From Hymenoscyphus infarciens (Eukaryota; Ascomycota; Leotiomycetes; Helotiales; Helotiaceae): 64,000 nucleotides of DNA. This document shows, in pieces, positions 11,850-24,570 of the stretch. Within the stretch, counting starts at the first letter, position 1. Every line of letters starts with the position of its first letter. A program made the position numbers and the translations under genes. The notes beneath the pieces were generated by a model. The model saw nothing but the letters and a program-made list of their open reading frames with translations. It was not told the DNA's origin and made no database searches. The DNA is taken from assembly GCA_001414345.1 (NCBI GenBank), contig LLCB01000072.1:62001-126000 (forward strand), given 5' to 3'.

Positions 11850-12680
11850 TTTGGCAATTCGTTGGCGATGGCCTCGGTGCTTGTCCTTTCACAGAGCGAT
11901 GGTTGAATATCGTCTGACTCGCGAGCGTGGGCGTAGGGCTTAAAGGGTGACTTGAGTGCGTGGTGATATAGTGTTCATTTGTTGCGAGGTTGAAATCATA
12001 GATGGTGTTGTGGTATAATGTTGGCAGAGGCCGAATGTTCGCGAGGCGGACGATTCTCGAGGGGCAAGAATGGTTCGCAGTCGCGTGTCGACAGTAGAGA
12101 GAGCGAAGAGTTTGGGTATTAGAGGGCGGAATGAACGTCGCCGATGATTGTTAATATCGAGAGTGAAAGTCGATGGAGATGTAGATTAGAGTCTATGATG
12201 ACTTTTGATGGTTTTGGCGAGGGGGAAAGAAGACAGAAGAGGGGAAAGAAAGGAATGAAAGAGTAGGGAGGGACGAGAGGGATGGAGGTGGGAGACAATT
12301 TGGGGGGGGGGGGGGGTGCAGAGCAGCAGTGGCAGAGTGGAGTGGGCACCTAGGTGGGTGAGCTAGGTAAAGGAGGTAGGGTGCTGTTTAGTGGGTATGA
12401 GGAGGAAATTTGGTGGAGTCTCTGCGTGCCAGGGGTGGAGGGGGAGTGTGTCCATAGACTGAGCCACCCCCCCCTTTCTTCTCCCTTGCCCCTTCCAGGT
12501 GCCACTCGATGGCGGGGCGACCAGTGACCAACATCCGGATGTGTAAAGCAGCGACTAGTCCTTGAGGGTTCGAGGGGTCAGAGGGGTTCACTCGTATTTC
12601 GAGGAGTTCATCAACAGCAGAAGATTTGACCATTCTCCTCCCTTGCACGGACTACGAGCAGATTCGGAGAAACCAGTCGA
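11850..12680 (-). promoter_or_regulatory. Probable promoter and 5' leader of the C2H2 regulator
   Basis: Upstream of the start codon at 11849, the strand read by the gene is pyrimidine-rich. The plus strand at 12220-12330 is almost pure purine and ends in a G-run of about 14 at 12302-12316. CT-rich leaders are common upstream of well-expressed genes in filamentous fungi. No TATA element could be assigned. Confidence 0.4.
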
Positions 12681-15299
12681 AAGATGATCTTCTATATCAA
12701 CTTGAGAGAACTGAAGAAAAGAACTGAAAAAAAGAACCGAAAAAAAGAACTGAACGAAGAACCCGAAGGAGGGCTCACTGGAAAAGAAGGAGGGCTCACT
12801 GGAAAAGACACTCGGGGAACGACCTCCATCGGCCGTGCTAAGAAATCAGAGGGGGATCGCGGATTCATCCATCGCGAGCCTGAGAGCAGCGGTTGGGTAA
12901 CACTTCAGGTCAGCGTCCGGATCGCCAACAGCGCCCCTCCGCGTCGGCAGCTGAGAGTGGAACAGAGCCTGAGTACTCCGTACACCCGTACCACTGCCCG
13001 GAAATCCCGTCATCTCGACTGGAATCAGTGGACGACATCGCGAGCATCCATCAGAGGGGCGAAAGGACGCTGAACTAACAGTCCCGATGACCCCGAAAGT
13101 GTATCATATCCGCTGTGTTGTCTATAAAAACCACACTGGACCCAAAAATCTTGTCAAATCCCACCGACCGTGCTGGCGGATAGAAAACTTGAAGAGTTCG
13201 CTTGAGTCCCATGGCAATCTATCTCTTGGTTAAAGTATCATGCCCCTTGGCCATTCAAATTCGCACCACGTACCGCCCGCCGCGGGAGCACTTGCTTTTT
13301 GTCCTTTGTTGGATATATAATAGGTGAGGTTATATTTACTCTAGATCTGACATGCAGCATAAGAAATTGTGGATTCGTACGTGATGAGGTTGTGCGAGGC
13401 CATCATCTGAAAATAGTGCTCGCGAGCAAACCAAGTCATAAGAGTGAGGCTATGGATGACAACGCAGCATTGCATTGTCAGCCGCGGGGGGATGAATGGC
13501 TAAGAGCCTACAATGACCCCTCGTCATCCCACCAGCCGCGATGTCTTCACAAGAAGAAATGTCTCGAACAAGGGAAGGGGTACATAGGCGTAGGTACCTG
13601 GATGCATATTCCATATTCGTGTCTTTCGTACCTCCGTAAAGCCAGCACCAGAAGCGACATGCACTCTGCAATATGCAAGGGACCAGTGATCTTTTGATAT
13701 TCCATGGAACTTTCGTGCGAACCATCACAATCATCATTGTGGCGACCGAGGCGAACACGGCGGCGTGCTTGGGCGCGCCGCTTGCGTATATGTATCTGAT
13801 CTGAGCGATGCAGTGTGAGTGCTTTGGTTATGGATCTTGAGGTTATCCCAAAAGGAAAAAACCGGGAATAGACCCTCTTTTTCCTAGTCGAGACTTTTGC
13901 TTTTCTTTGCCTCATTTCAATCTATAATGTTAGCAATTCTTTCAAAAAAAAAAACCCCCCAAAAAAACCCCCAAAAAAAACAAAAGTTGTCCTTCCTCCG
14001 AGGTTCCATGGAGAGTTTTGCCTAACACTTTGGCGTTGTCCCAGCCCCCTCTTGTGCTTCAACCCCTCATAAGCTCATTGCCTTTCCCCTCCTTCGCCTA
14101 CAAACCCGCGGGTGTTTCCTTGGTGTAGCCGTCGCCGAGGATCCGTGTGTGAACTATGAAATGCCCCGCGCTCGTTCCCTAGGTTTGTGCCTGTGACAGC
14201 CAGCACATAAGGGCGGTCACGATTCAGTAATAATGACCCCTCTTCGACCCCTCCTCGCGCACCAACAATGCTTTCTTTCCTTTGAGTCCCAAGCATCTCA
14301 ACAAAAGATCTTGCGTGCTGTACGGAGTACATGTGCATTTCCATCTCACCGCTCGACCAAGTCTCGAACTGTCGGTGCAAAATCTTGTTGTGTTGATGTG
14401 TTGATGCAGAGTTCGTGATGGGGGCCCACGGCGGTGCTGCTTTTGTCCCAAGGGGCACACAAGGTATCGATGTGACAAGGCACGTACCGTCCATAATTCG
14501 GTGCATTACTCCATACTCGTCGCGAAATCATTGGTTAACACGTCTGAGACGCGTGACACCCCCTTGGAAAGGGTTGCTGGATGAACCTGCCCCTCACAAG
14601 TCGAAGAAGAATTATATAATCCAATTGGGGACTCCCTTTTTCGTGTTTGTTTGTTTTCGCCGACTCCTCGTTTTTCCACGTTCCGTCCCAACCATCGGAT
14701 TTCCAAAGATCACAAAATATCAAAACCCGGAAGTTGACGACTCATCACAAAAGGCTCCTCGATCTTCGCCGCTAAACCGTAAACAAATGCCAGGAACAGG
14801 CCCCGCGCTCCACCGTTGCATTAGAAAGCCGCGTTGTGCAGGCCTAGGAAGCGTTCCCCGGAACCCGTTTTAATCCCAGCCTTGAACCTTGACGATGTTC
14901 CAAATGAGGTGAAGTTATCACGGGTTTTATGGAAGAAATTTTGAATTGCCCGGTCCAGAACTAAGCGGGGCAGCGTGGGTGCTCTGATTCTGGAATAAAT
15001 GATAAATGATGGCATTGGCAATTGCAAACGAGGAGAACAGCGCTGGCTGTTGGATTGGCATTGAAGGCGCCAAAAGCAAATTGAAGTAGAAAAGAAAAAG
15101 GGGTTCGACGACAGTCCAGACCTGGATTTTTGAGGAAAAGAACGATGAATAGGACAACAAATCCAGAGGTTCCGTAAGTGCCGGCGGCACATCAGCGCAC
15201 TCATATTCAGCGGTCGAGGGGTCAACTGCCTGCCCCTCATGGAACTTGGAAGCTTCGAAACTTCGAAAGGAGGTTCCATTTGCACTGTTCCCCTTCTAG
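12681..15299. other. Gene-poor interval
   Basis: No gene is supported. Open frames on both strands are short, overlap each other, lack recognisable domains and begin without clear context. A composite A-tract/C-tract lies at 13944-13985. Confidence 0.5.
13944..13985. repeat. A-tract/C-tract low-complexity run
   Basis: Runs of A alternate with runs of five to seven C, giving an almost pure A/C strand of about 40 bases. Confidence 0.75.
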
Positions 15300-16450
15300 A
15301 CTTTGGCCGTAATCAGCTCATCCCACGCCTTCTTGCCTTCCCCAGCAGTGGTAACGTCCCCTGCCCTGTCGGTCTCTGGCCGTTGGCAATGCCTAAAACA
15401 AAACTGCCCCAAAGTCCGCCTTTTGATTCGCATCGTCCCAGCTGAGACACGAGGCTATTTTCACCCATCTCCATCTTGAACCCAAAGAGGCCAAGGTCTC
15501 CCACCCACCTGCCAGAGCGGCGGAAAGCAGACGGCGGGGCACCACAGGCGGAAACAGGGGGTGGAGGAGGATGCTCACGTTTTTGGCATCATCCAATACC
15601 GATCAGAAGGCGTATCATCCAATCATACCCTGAGCGCATCCCTATCGTGGCACCGCTGGGTCGGAATTCCACGGCACATCTGGGCACGGAGGGGTTCTTT
15701 TTCGTTCCTTTTCCACCCAAACCGTCAGGGTTGTCACCGGCTGGTCTTCCGCGCGGATGCCATCCGCGCTTGGTCGTGGGCCTGGAGTCTGATCTGCCAT
15801 GCTGTGAAATTGGTTGCTGGCATTTTGCGGGCATGGCGGGTTCACCGTTTGCCAATCCCTCCGCCATGAATGACGGGACTCTTGTGTTCGCTGATTGTGG
15901 TGGAGGTCGACGGGAGGGATGGGAGGGGCCGGGACGACGAATTTGGCAATGGAGGGACGGCACTTGAGGCGATTGGGAGAGAAGGAGTCGATGGACAGGA
16001 GGTGAGCCTCAGCGGGCCTGGCTGCCTCCTCGCTGCCCTGCTCTCGGTACCAGGGACGTGGAGAGAAAGAAGAAACACGCGGGAAATCCCATCTCGCGTT
16101 TGTTGGGTTCGTTCGCAGGTCGAGTGTCAAGTGTCAATTCGGGCTTCCAAACTCTTCGCGATCCGCCTCCCGCTGATCCATCTTCATTGCTGCTGAATGC
16201 TGACTTTCCATGCGCGTCAAGCTTGACCGCTCGCATTGCCTTTCTGCGTGATCCATCCGGAAACCGAAAGAAGGCATTTCTGAACCTCTCTCTTATCGGA
16301 CGATTGCGCGAAGAGAACACCTCCCCCCCTCCACGTTGTCAGAAGAGGGGCAGATGCAGATTTCCAAAAGAGCGGCGTAGAACGGAGAAAATATTTGTCG
16401 TCGAAATTCGTTTTTCAGCCTGCCTGCTACACCGACAATTAGAAAAGGAT
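15300..16450. other. GC-rich block with chance open frames in most frames
   Basis: This block is visibly richer in G and C than its surroundings. Overlapping ORFs of 100-163 codons occur on both strands, because stop codons are rare in GC-rich DNA. None has a recognisable domain, splice partner or convincing start. It may be an extended promoter, a noncoding transcript or a remnant. Confidence 0.4.
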
Positions 16451-19400
16451 TCACGGTGCCAGCGCATTTGGTCGTGACCGACATTCTGTCAAGACGGAGC
16501 AGCAACCTGAAAGCGAAGGTTGAAAGTTTAAAGTTCCCCCCACTTGTAAGAACGCATAGTGGACCGAGACATATATTTGAAGAAGAAAAAACACAAGCTT
16601 ATTATGTTTGTCAGATTGACAAGTTGAGAATTCGAGATGTTGAGTAAATCAGAAAGGGTTGACGCGGTGCGATGTGTCGCTGTTCCCCGTCGTTCCTTCC
16701 CTTCAAGTCAAGCTGCCTAGGAGGAAAAACACGGGATGCCCTCATCAGAATTCAAGAAGTAGTCTCAAGTTCAAAGCCTTCCTTCCTTCCTTTTACAATC
16801 AATCAGATAATTAATTCCTATTTTTCTTGTCTTTCTAGTTATCTTCCCTTCTCTTTCTGTCGAATCGTAGAATTTATAGGCACGTTCAAATTTTGGGGCT
16901 AGGTACTGAATCCTTCCACTCTTATTTTTACGATGCTGATATTTTTCAATTCAAAGTCTCCCATATTACTCAGCTATTTCTTTGCTATACGCCTCTATTT
17001 TATTGCTGTTTATTATTATTGTCAGACGATGCCGTAGGTTTACGAAAGCGGAAATCATTGGATGGTTATAAGAGCAAATATTTCTTTCAAGCTCTTTCAT
17101 CATTCGAATGCAAACCCCCCTTCATCTAATCATGGAGATGTCTGTATCTGCTATTACGTGTATGCACAAAAAGAAAATACACACTTTCATGGCAAGCCCC
17201 CTTTCTTGCCTTCCTTCTCGCTTGACATTAAGCGTGGGTCGTCGACTGGTCCATGTTAAACCCACCCCTCAGCTCTACTCGAATAGAGAATTGGAAGAAA
17301 AATATCAACTCTTCAGGCAAGGCACAAGCAATGGTTCAGTCTGTAATCACTTTTCCCGAGACATATACTTCTTTCTTTCAAAAGTCAAAGCTTGAATATC
17401 CCAAGAAAGAGATAAGGAAAGGAAAGGTACCGTCGGGGCGTAGTACTACAAGCCACTGAATGTAAGAGTCTCAGAGGGATTTCTATTTTATCCAATCACA
17501 AAATCTACATTCCATCTTTTCCCAAACTGTTTTGGAATTGCTTCTCCTTGCTACCCTAAGCCTGAGAGACATTTCTTCCTTTTCCAAGGCATTTATTTCA
17601 ATGTCTCGGTTGTGCAATCAATCGCACCAAAAAGTATCTCAATTCTCAAAAATTATCTGTCCTTTTCACTCCATATCCAACACAAATCAATTAAATTCCC
17701 TCCAATCAAGAACCCCTAAATAGATATCACCTCATGCTTACCAAACAAAGGAGGGTTACACTCGGTATCATCACCTCTCTTCCCCTACCACCCCTCACCA
17801 CCATACCCCTCCCACTCCAACACCCCTCCAGCACAAAATTTCTATTCTAGAACACCACACTCTCACGAACCCCGAGTCCCCGACGTCGTACAATCAGCCA
17901 TCCACCCAATCTATCCGTACCCCGCGGATTCCCTTCAGCTAACCATGTCAACAGCTCCAGGTGCCAACCAAACACAGTCGCTAACCATGTCAGCGAAGAG
18001 AACCACCCCAAAAAAAAAATAGGCACACAAACACAACCAAGTCGGCCCGACAGCAATACGCACTTTCGAGGCGCAAAAACGAACGCTGCTGCAAGTGAGA
18101 TTCTCGAGAGTACGCATAGGGAAAGCATGGCAGGACAGGGTTTATAGGGAAGGGAATATGTGTGCAAGGATGTGGAAGTGTGGATGGGAAATGCCCCCAT
18201 TCGTAATACGTATGCGAAGTACTCGTCAACAGAGAAAGGATATATATTGCTTATGAGTTTTCGGGGTGTCTTTTGTTTGGGAATAGGTTGGTTTCTCTAT
18301 TTATATAATTTTCTTGAGAGAAAGAATGGGGAGGGAGATGGGGAGGGAGATGGGGAGGGTGTTTTGTTTGGTGGAAGATTCGTAGGAAATAAGAGCTGGG
18401 AATCCTGAGGTTTGGGAAAGGCAGCAGAGTTGCAGTTGGGAAAGGGGATATCGTCATTTTTCTTTAGGACGGAGGTAGTGATCTTATCTTAGTCATGTCA
18501 TGGTTTCTGGTAGTCTGACCTACATTTCTCCCCTTTTCCTATTTTAGAATTGATCTCGAAATCCAAACGCGAAAACGCGAAAATCAATCCGAGAGTCACT
18601 CCTCTCTTGACACAATGACAGAACCAAACAAAACTCCAAAGATACATGCCTTTCTAAATCCCGTGGAAATAGAAGAAGAGAAAAGCGGAGATTCCCAACC
18701 CGCAACCCTTTCAGTCCATCCACCTACATGAAGAAAGCCACATGGCGGCACATACCAACAAGTAAACAAGCCAGCAGTTCATGTATGAATTAGGCAAAGT
18801 TCCAGGAAAGCTCCCCCCCCCCTCCACTTCCGGGGTATGGGAACGCTTGGAACCGATGTTCTTCCCTTCTACGCCATGAGCATGCTTACCCATTATGTAC
18901 GTATCACAGCCCTCGAGGCAGGGAGTTCATCCTCGCGAATTTACTCGAGTGCTATCTGCCTCCCCTTTCTGGAGGGGCCACAGAAAGGGCCAACTGCAAG
19001 TGGTAAAGATGTGTGGGAAAGGATAAAATTGAAAATTGAAAAAGTCTCCGACGTGCATGATGGTTGCATTTGCCATGCGAATGGTGGAGACGGCCAGTAC
19101 GATTTGAAGGTCCTGATTCAGAGTATGATATCAGAGGCTGTAGATTGGCGGGGAGAAATCGGGATCTTGATGTTCCAAAAGGCTAGACAACCGATACTTT
19201 GGGGTTTTCTCAGCGCCGTTTTCTTGAATCTGCGGCTAGGGGATGCAGGTAGATATCTTGTGGCTTGGACGAGGACCGATTTCCCCCAAGCTGGTACGCA
19301 GATAGAATGTATAGGCCGTTGATACCTTGGGGCCTTTTGCTTGGTACACGCAACGCGTAGATACACCAAGGACAAGCTGAGAAACAAGCGTAGATGACAT

Positions 19401-19959
19401 GCTGGAATTGAGACACTGGTTTAACAAATTCCGTTCGTTTCTCCCGTCGTTACTCCACGGAATAATCTCCAAGCCAGACAGGTATTCGTACCCGTCGTTT
19501 GGAAGCAATGAAAGACATCAGAGCGACCTAGGCAAAAGGTACTGTATCAGTAGATGTAATGACTGTTTCAGAGGTACCTACCGTTGGGCTGTTCGGATCT
19601 AGGAACCTCTAACATGTACATTTAGCAACCTCCACAGGCTAGCTTGCGCGCCTCAGCTTCACAGGGTATCAGACTTCGCTGCTGCAGAATGCTGTGGCAC
19701 TTGCGATAATCATCGTCATCGTCTTGATGGAGCTGAGCATATATCGTATGGAAATTCAGGGAAAAGGAGAAATGGAGACAACGGAGATGGAAACGGAGTA
19801 AATTATTCGTAGATGTTGTTGATGTTGTGGTTCACGTTAGGTCACAGACTCGCAGCGTTAGGTCTAAAAATGCAGCCAAATGGTAGACGAACGTAGAAAT
19901 ATTCTCGGGGCTAATTTTGAGACAGACTAGAGTCTCACTTGCTCAACTATACTTATTCT
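16451..19959. other. Gene-poor interval
   Basis: No supportable gene. T-rich tracts occur around 16770-17700. A GGGGAGGGAGAT triplicate at 18327-18360 is a small purine repeat. The 161-codon frame at 18837-19322 shows no family resemblance and is not called. Confidence 0.5.
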
Positions 19960-20770
19960 TACTTCTTTCTTCTTATTAAGCTACTTTAGTCTTTAATAGA
20001 GCTTATACTATACTTAGCTAAGTTCTTACTCTAGTTCTTATATTCTAGTTTTGCTCTAAGTTACTTACTCTAAGTTATTTAGAGTAATATTAGAGTAGTT
20101 AAAAGTAGAAGTAAGAGCTTATTACTTATTAGCAAAAAAACATTAGAAAAGTAGAATAAATAATTACTTTATTTTATTTATAAAATACTTATATCTTAAT
20201 TTAAAATTTCTCTTAATACTTTAAAATAAACTATAGACTAAGTACTAGTATAAAGATATCTAATTTATTAAAAACTCTAAAGATTATATTAATCTATATT
20301 ACTTCTTTAATAATAAGCTAAATGTATTTTATAGAAAATATTAAGAGATTCTTTTATACTTTATTTACGTAGTTTTAAGAGTAGAAAACGCTCTAAGAAG
20401 CTTTATAGTAGAAATAAAAACTCTACTATATATAGAGTAAAATAAAGTATTAGATAACTCTATTTCCGCTTAATAATCTTTTAAAAATATATTATAGAAT
20501 TTAAATTCTAGTTTTATATTACTTTAAGTAAAATTTATTAATTAGTTCTTCTTCTTATATTATAAGAAAATAGATTATTATTCTAATAAGTCTAGAATTA
20601 TATTTCTAATTTAGTATTAAATTAGTACTATTACTTTAAAAATAAATATCTAGTTATAAGTAGCTAAAATAAAAAAGGCCTTTTAATTAACTTAAAAAAA
20701 AATTCTAATAGTATTTTTTTTTTATAAAGATATTTTATATTCGTTGTTTTCTATTAGTCAGTTGATTAAT
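19960..20770. repeat. AT-rich island with RIP signature (island A)
   Basis: About 0.8 kb is nearly all A and T, dense in TpA, with stop codons in every frame and sharp edges against ordinary DNA on both sides. This is the expected product of repeat-induced point mutation of a repeated element in an ascomycete. No terminal repeats or residual protein motif could be read, so the original element is unknown. Confidence 0.7.
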
Positions 20771-21033
20771 AGTCTAAATCATCACATAGCTATAGAGCGC
20801 TCTCACTGTATGAACATCCTTAATATAATGAATCCCGATTTTACCAACCCTAAGTAAATATCCACTCGATTCAGTTGCCGTGAACACATGTGACATATAA
20901 CGCCTGGACTCCAACCATCCGCTCCATAGCCGTGGAAGGACGGAGAAATGCTCTCAAACAACCGCAAAGGAACAGAGTCCTCTCATCCAACACCCAAGCT
21001 TGGTTCATCCCACGAAACGAAGGTATCATACGC

Positions 21034-22296
21034 TCACTTGAGTTCTCCCAATAGTAAGTTTCGGTCAGAAGAACCAGTAAGAACTGAGAGATGTTAGCTA
21101 AATTCAAAACGACAAGATGATTGACACTCACTAATGGGATCCGAAGATGGGGAGAGTTCTGCACAATTGACAGTTCCCTTATGCCCAGGCAATTTATATA
21201 GCATCTTGCCTGTCTGACTGTTCCAAACAACAGCAGTTCCATCTCCAGCACCGGCGGCAATCTTCTTTCCGTCAGAATCCCAGCTAGCCTTGATCAGGTT
21301 CTTTTCCATTCCGGATGGAGCTCCATCAAATGTGCGAATATGTCTTTCCGTTGGTGCAAAGGGTCGGATATCCCATGTTCTAACTGTCGAGTCCATTGAG
21401 TTGGATAGTAGTGATTGTGAATCGGGTGAAATTCGTAAAGATGTAACGGTATCGGTGTGCCCCAGCATGGAATAGACAACAGCCTTTTTCCTCATGTCCC
21501 ATACCTTAATATCGTTGTCAATTCCCCCAGAGTATATCTCGTTTCCTGCTTCGGCCAGCGCGACTGCTGTGACTGGAAATTCCGACTCGATAAAATCAAC
21601 TGCAGATTTTGTCCGGGGATCCCAAATTCCAATATATCCATCATCAGAACCACTGATCAAAAGTTCTTCTCCTCTTTTGCTGATATCCATGGTGTTGATA
21701 ACTTCCTCATGCCCCACGTGCCTTCTTATTCTCGTTCCAGTCTCCAAGTCCCAACTAGCCAAGTGCATATCCGCTGATGCCGAAAACAAAACTCTCGAGT
21801 CTCGAGACCAATGCAAATCGAGTACCGCGCCCTTGTGGCCCGTCAATACACCGTAGTTTTCGCATGCGCCGAATGTTCGCCAGAGTACTAGCAATATTAG
21901 AATGCATTCGCATGGCAGTCAACAAAGCGATGGGCTTACAGATTGATCTATCCATAGATCCTGAGGCAATATAATTCCCATTGGGATCGAACTTTGCGCA
22001 AAAGACTTCCCCAGTATGGCCACTCAATTCCATAACAGGAGCTTGAAGCCCAGTCGTTCTTGGTCCCTATTCCCATCTTAATCAGTCTAGGGCCTTTCAA
22101 TAAAGCTTAGCATTATGCTCGAGAAGATATTCCCAGTTGTACATACCGCTTGAACGAGTGCCCCGTTTGCGCCAGATCCATTGACTCTAGCCACAGCCTT
22201 GCTCTCCCCTCCAAGGTTGGGCCTCTTGGTCACAACCATCTGCGAAGAGCCGAAATCGCCTGATTCGGCGCGTGCGCGTTTTTCTGCTGCCATCAT
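21034..22296 (-). CDS. U5 snRNP 40 kDa WD40-repeat protein (SNRNP40 / Cwf17 type)
   Basis: Four exons, 22147-22296, 21940-22066, 21132-21887 and 21034-21083, give 360 aa. After a short basic N-terminus the protein is a continuous WD40 propeller. Repeat words include ELSGHTGEVFCAKFDPNG, LTGHKGAVLDLHWSRDS, VGHEEVINTMDIS and LGHTDTVTSLRISPDSQS, with WD-type strand ends SWDLETG, GIWDPRTK and KVWDMRKK. Length, order and the final words ILTGSSDRNLLLGELK match the spliceosomal U5 component that scaffolds the active spliceosome in the nucleus. All three introns keep phase. Intron 1 (22067-22146) has GTATGT, intron 2 (21888-21939) GTAAGC and intron 3 (21084-21131) GTGAGT donors. Baker's yeast is generally said to lack this subunit. 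The gene shares a 202-bp divergent promoter with Bet3. Confidence 0.93.
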
Positions 22297-22498
22297 TACA
22301 AATTCCTCGAGATCGTTCGTTGTATGGTGTTTTTGGGTGGGAGCTGGTGAAGTTGTTGGAAAATAATTCGCGATACATCCATGAGACGAGGCGGCAGAAT
22401 CTCGCTAGCGGGGCCGCATTTCACCATGCAACGGGGACATCTTCAAGCCGTCTTCAAGCCTTCAAGTAACGAACGCATTTCGAGCACCAGATACAACC
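22297..22498. promoter_or_regulatory. Bidirectional promoter between snRNP40 and Bet3 genes
   Basis: Only 202 bp separate the two divergent start codons, so both promoters and both 5' UTRs must share it. No TATA box is evident, as is usual for housekeeping genes. Confidence 0.7.
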
Positions 22499-23225
22499 AT
22501 GGCCTCAGCAACAAAAGCTGCACGGATAGGTGAAGAGTAAGGCTTGCTCCTAGCTTTATGCGACCAAAGCTAACGCTATCTAGAGTCTGGAAGTTAGTAT
22601 TCGGTCCCGCATCCCGCAGCCTCGAAGCTCATGGCAAACAGGAGTCGAGTTGACAAAGTCAACGCCGAGTTGGTAACTCTCACCTACGGTACCATCGTCG
22701 CGCAATTATGCAAAGACTACGAGAGTGACTACGTCGAAGTCAATAAGCAACTCGAGAAGATGGGATACAATATTGGTCTACGATTGATCGAGGATTATCT
22801 TGCGAAATCAAACACTATGCGGAGATGCTCAAATTTCAAGGAGACGGCGGAGATGATCTCTAAGGTTACTCTAGGAACAGGATGCCTGCACAGTCCATGC
22901 TAATACATTCCAGGTTGGTTTCAAGATATTCCTCAACATTACCCCGACAATCACAAATTGGACCTCGGATAGCAAGCAATTCTCCCTGATATTCGAAGAG
23001 AATCCACTGGCCGATTTTGTCGAATTACCTGATGATGGCCGAGCACAAGAAGAACTGTGGTATTCAAACATATTTTGTGGCGTATTACGGGGTGCTTTGG
23101 AGATGGTACAGATGCAGGTTGAAGCACACTTTATCAGTGATGTGTTGAGAGGGAACGATTCGACTGAGATGAGGATATCTCTGATCCGGTATATTGATGA
23201 TGAGATGCCAATGGACGACGAATAA
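22499..23225 (+). CDS. bet3: TRAPP complex subunit Bet3 (TRAPPC3)
   Basis: Four exons, 22499-22536, 22584-22592, 22642-22864 and 22914-23225, give 193 aa. Diagnostic segments are [55 protein letters not shown] and [19 protein letters not shown]. These follow the Bet3 family end to end, including the conserved Cys in [13 protein letters not shown] sequence. Bet3 is a core subunit of TRAPP, which tethers vesicles and activates Rab1/Ypt1 in ER-Golgi and autophagic traffic. The second exon is a 9-nt microexon needed to encode the conserved EEVWKSRVDK junction. All phases close with it included. It diverges from the snRNP40 gene across 202 bp. Confidence 0.93.
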
Positions 23226-23439
23226 TGGAATGTATACATGGACTGGAGTTGGGCGTTTGGGCGAAGATACAATTGTCTTCATTTGGTAGTAGCATTCTAT
23301 TAGCAGAGTATTACCTGCTACGAAGAAGAATATAACAAATTACAAGTGAACTAGCTCTATTATTATCTCAAAATCAGACTCTCTTGAAAAGCTAGGTAAC
23401 GTTCCACGTAATACACTAGCCACGATTATCGATTTTCTA

Positions 23440-24570
23440 TAAGAGTCTAAGAACTTTTAGTTGTATTTAGTACTAAGATAGAGAGTTAAGACTTAACTCT
23501 TTAAATACTAGCTAATATATTATTATAACTAGTTAGTTTAGTAGGTTATTATAACTTTTAGCTCTATTAAATTAGCTCTTCTATATAGATTAATAACTAT
23601 ATAAAAAAAGCTTATAGAATATAAAAAAGTATATAATAATCTAAGAAATATAGTAAAAAAGCTCTTTTATCTACTATATAATAATTACTTAGTTTAATAA
23701 GTTATTATAACTTTTAAAAGTATTTTAGAATATTTACTCTAATATATAAGTATTAGATATTTCTAAAATCTTTAACTATAGATAGAAGTAGTAGCTTTAT
23801 AAATAATTTTAAAAGCTATAATTATATAATATATAAAATAGTATAGTATTTAACTCTTAAAAAGAGAACTTTTTAGATCTAGCGACTATTATATAAGTAA
23901 CTTAGCTAGATATCGAAGTAGCTATTAGTTATATAATATATAACTTCTTTAATCTAAAAGCTAATAAGAAAAAAAGCTTATATCTGACTAGCTTAAATCT
24001 TACTTTCTAAGTTTTATATAGATTATATAATTATAACTCTTTAAATAAGTCTAATATTACTAGCTGCTTTTATATATATCTAAATCTTAACTTTTAATTT
24101 TATAACTAAATAGAATAATTTTCTTTTTAATACTTTTAAAGATCCGAGCTCTTATAGTTATATAGATTATATATAGAAGAATAAAAATAAACTAAGTCTA
24201 TAATTATAATATTATTTCTAATTTAATCTTTTTAATTAAATAATATTTTTTAAAATACTTTATTTATTTAATATATAACTTTATTAGATTTTCTATATAA
24301 TTTTAATAAGATAACTAATTACTTTTAATTCTTTATATCTTAAGCTTATAACTTTTTTTAGCTTAATATATTTTTTATTACTATAAGATATTACTACTAA
24401 GTAGATTATAGAGTTTAACTATAATAAAAGAGTTAAAAAGACTAAAGAAAGAGATAATACTTATATTTTAGAGAGATATAGTCTTACATAGAAACTATAC
24501 TCTTTGTCTTTTCTTATAAATGAACTTATCTTAAACGTGTAGGCTTTTAGATGTTTTAAGACGTTTTCTA
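23440..24570. repeat. AT-rich island with RIP signature (island B)
   Basis: About 1.1 kb of A/T-dominated, TpA-dense sequence with stops in all frames starts some 200 bp after the Bet3 stop codon. A roughly 46-bp segment ending TTATTATAACTTTTA is repeated imperfectly near 23515-23560 and 23680-23730. No terminal inverted repeats could be matched. This is probably the remains of a retroelement or DNA transposon inactivated by RIP. Confidence 0.7.

Noticed and set aside
12684..13073. 129-codon plus-strand frame with Lys/Glu-rich start
   Set aside because: The start is low-complexity (AAG/GAA runs with an internal duplication), the rest has no domain, and another overlapping frame is equally open.
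13299..13915. Overlapping plus and minus frames of 102-132 codons
   Set aside because: Three frames on two strands compete, none with recognisable motifs or splice context.
14075..16477. Many ORFs of 100-163 codons on both strands
   Set aside because: They overlap in most frames of GC-rich DNA and look unlike proteins. They are best explained by low stop-codon frequency.
18837..19322. 161-codon plus-strand frame
   Set aside because: No family resemblance, no intron partner and an opposing frame over the same bases.
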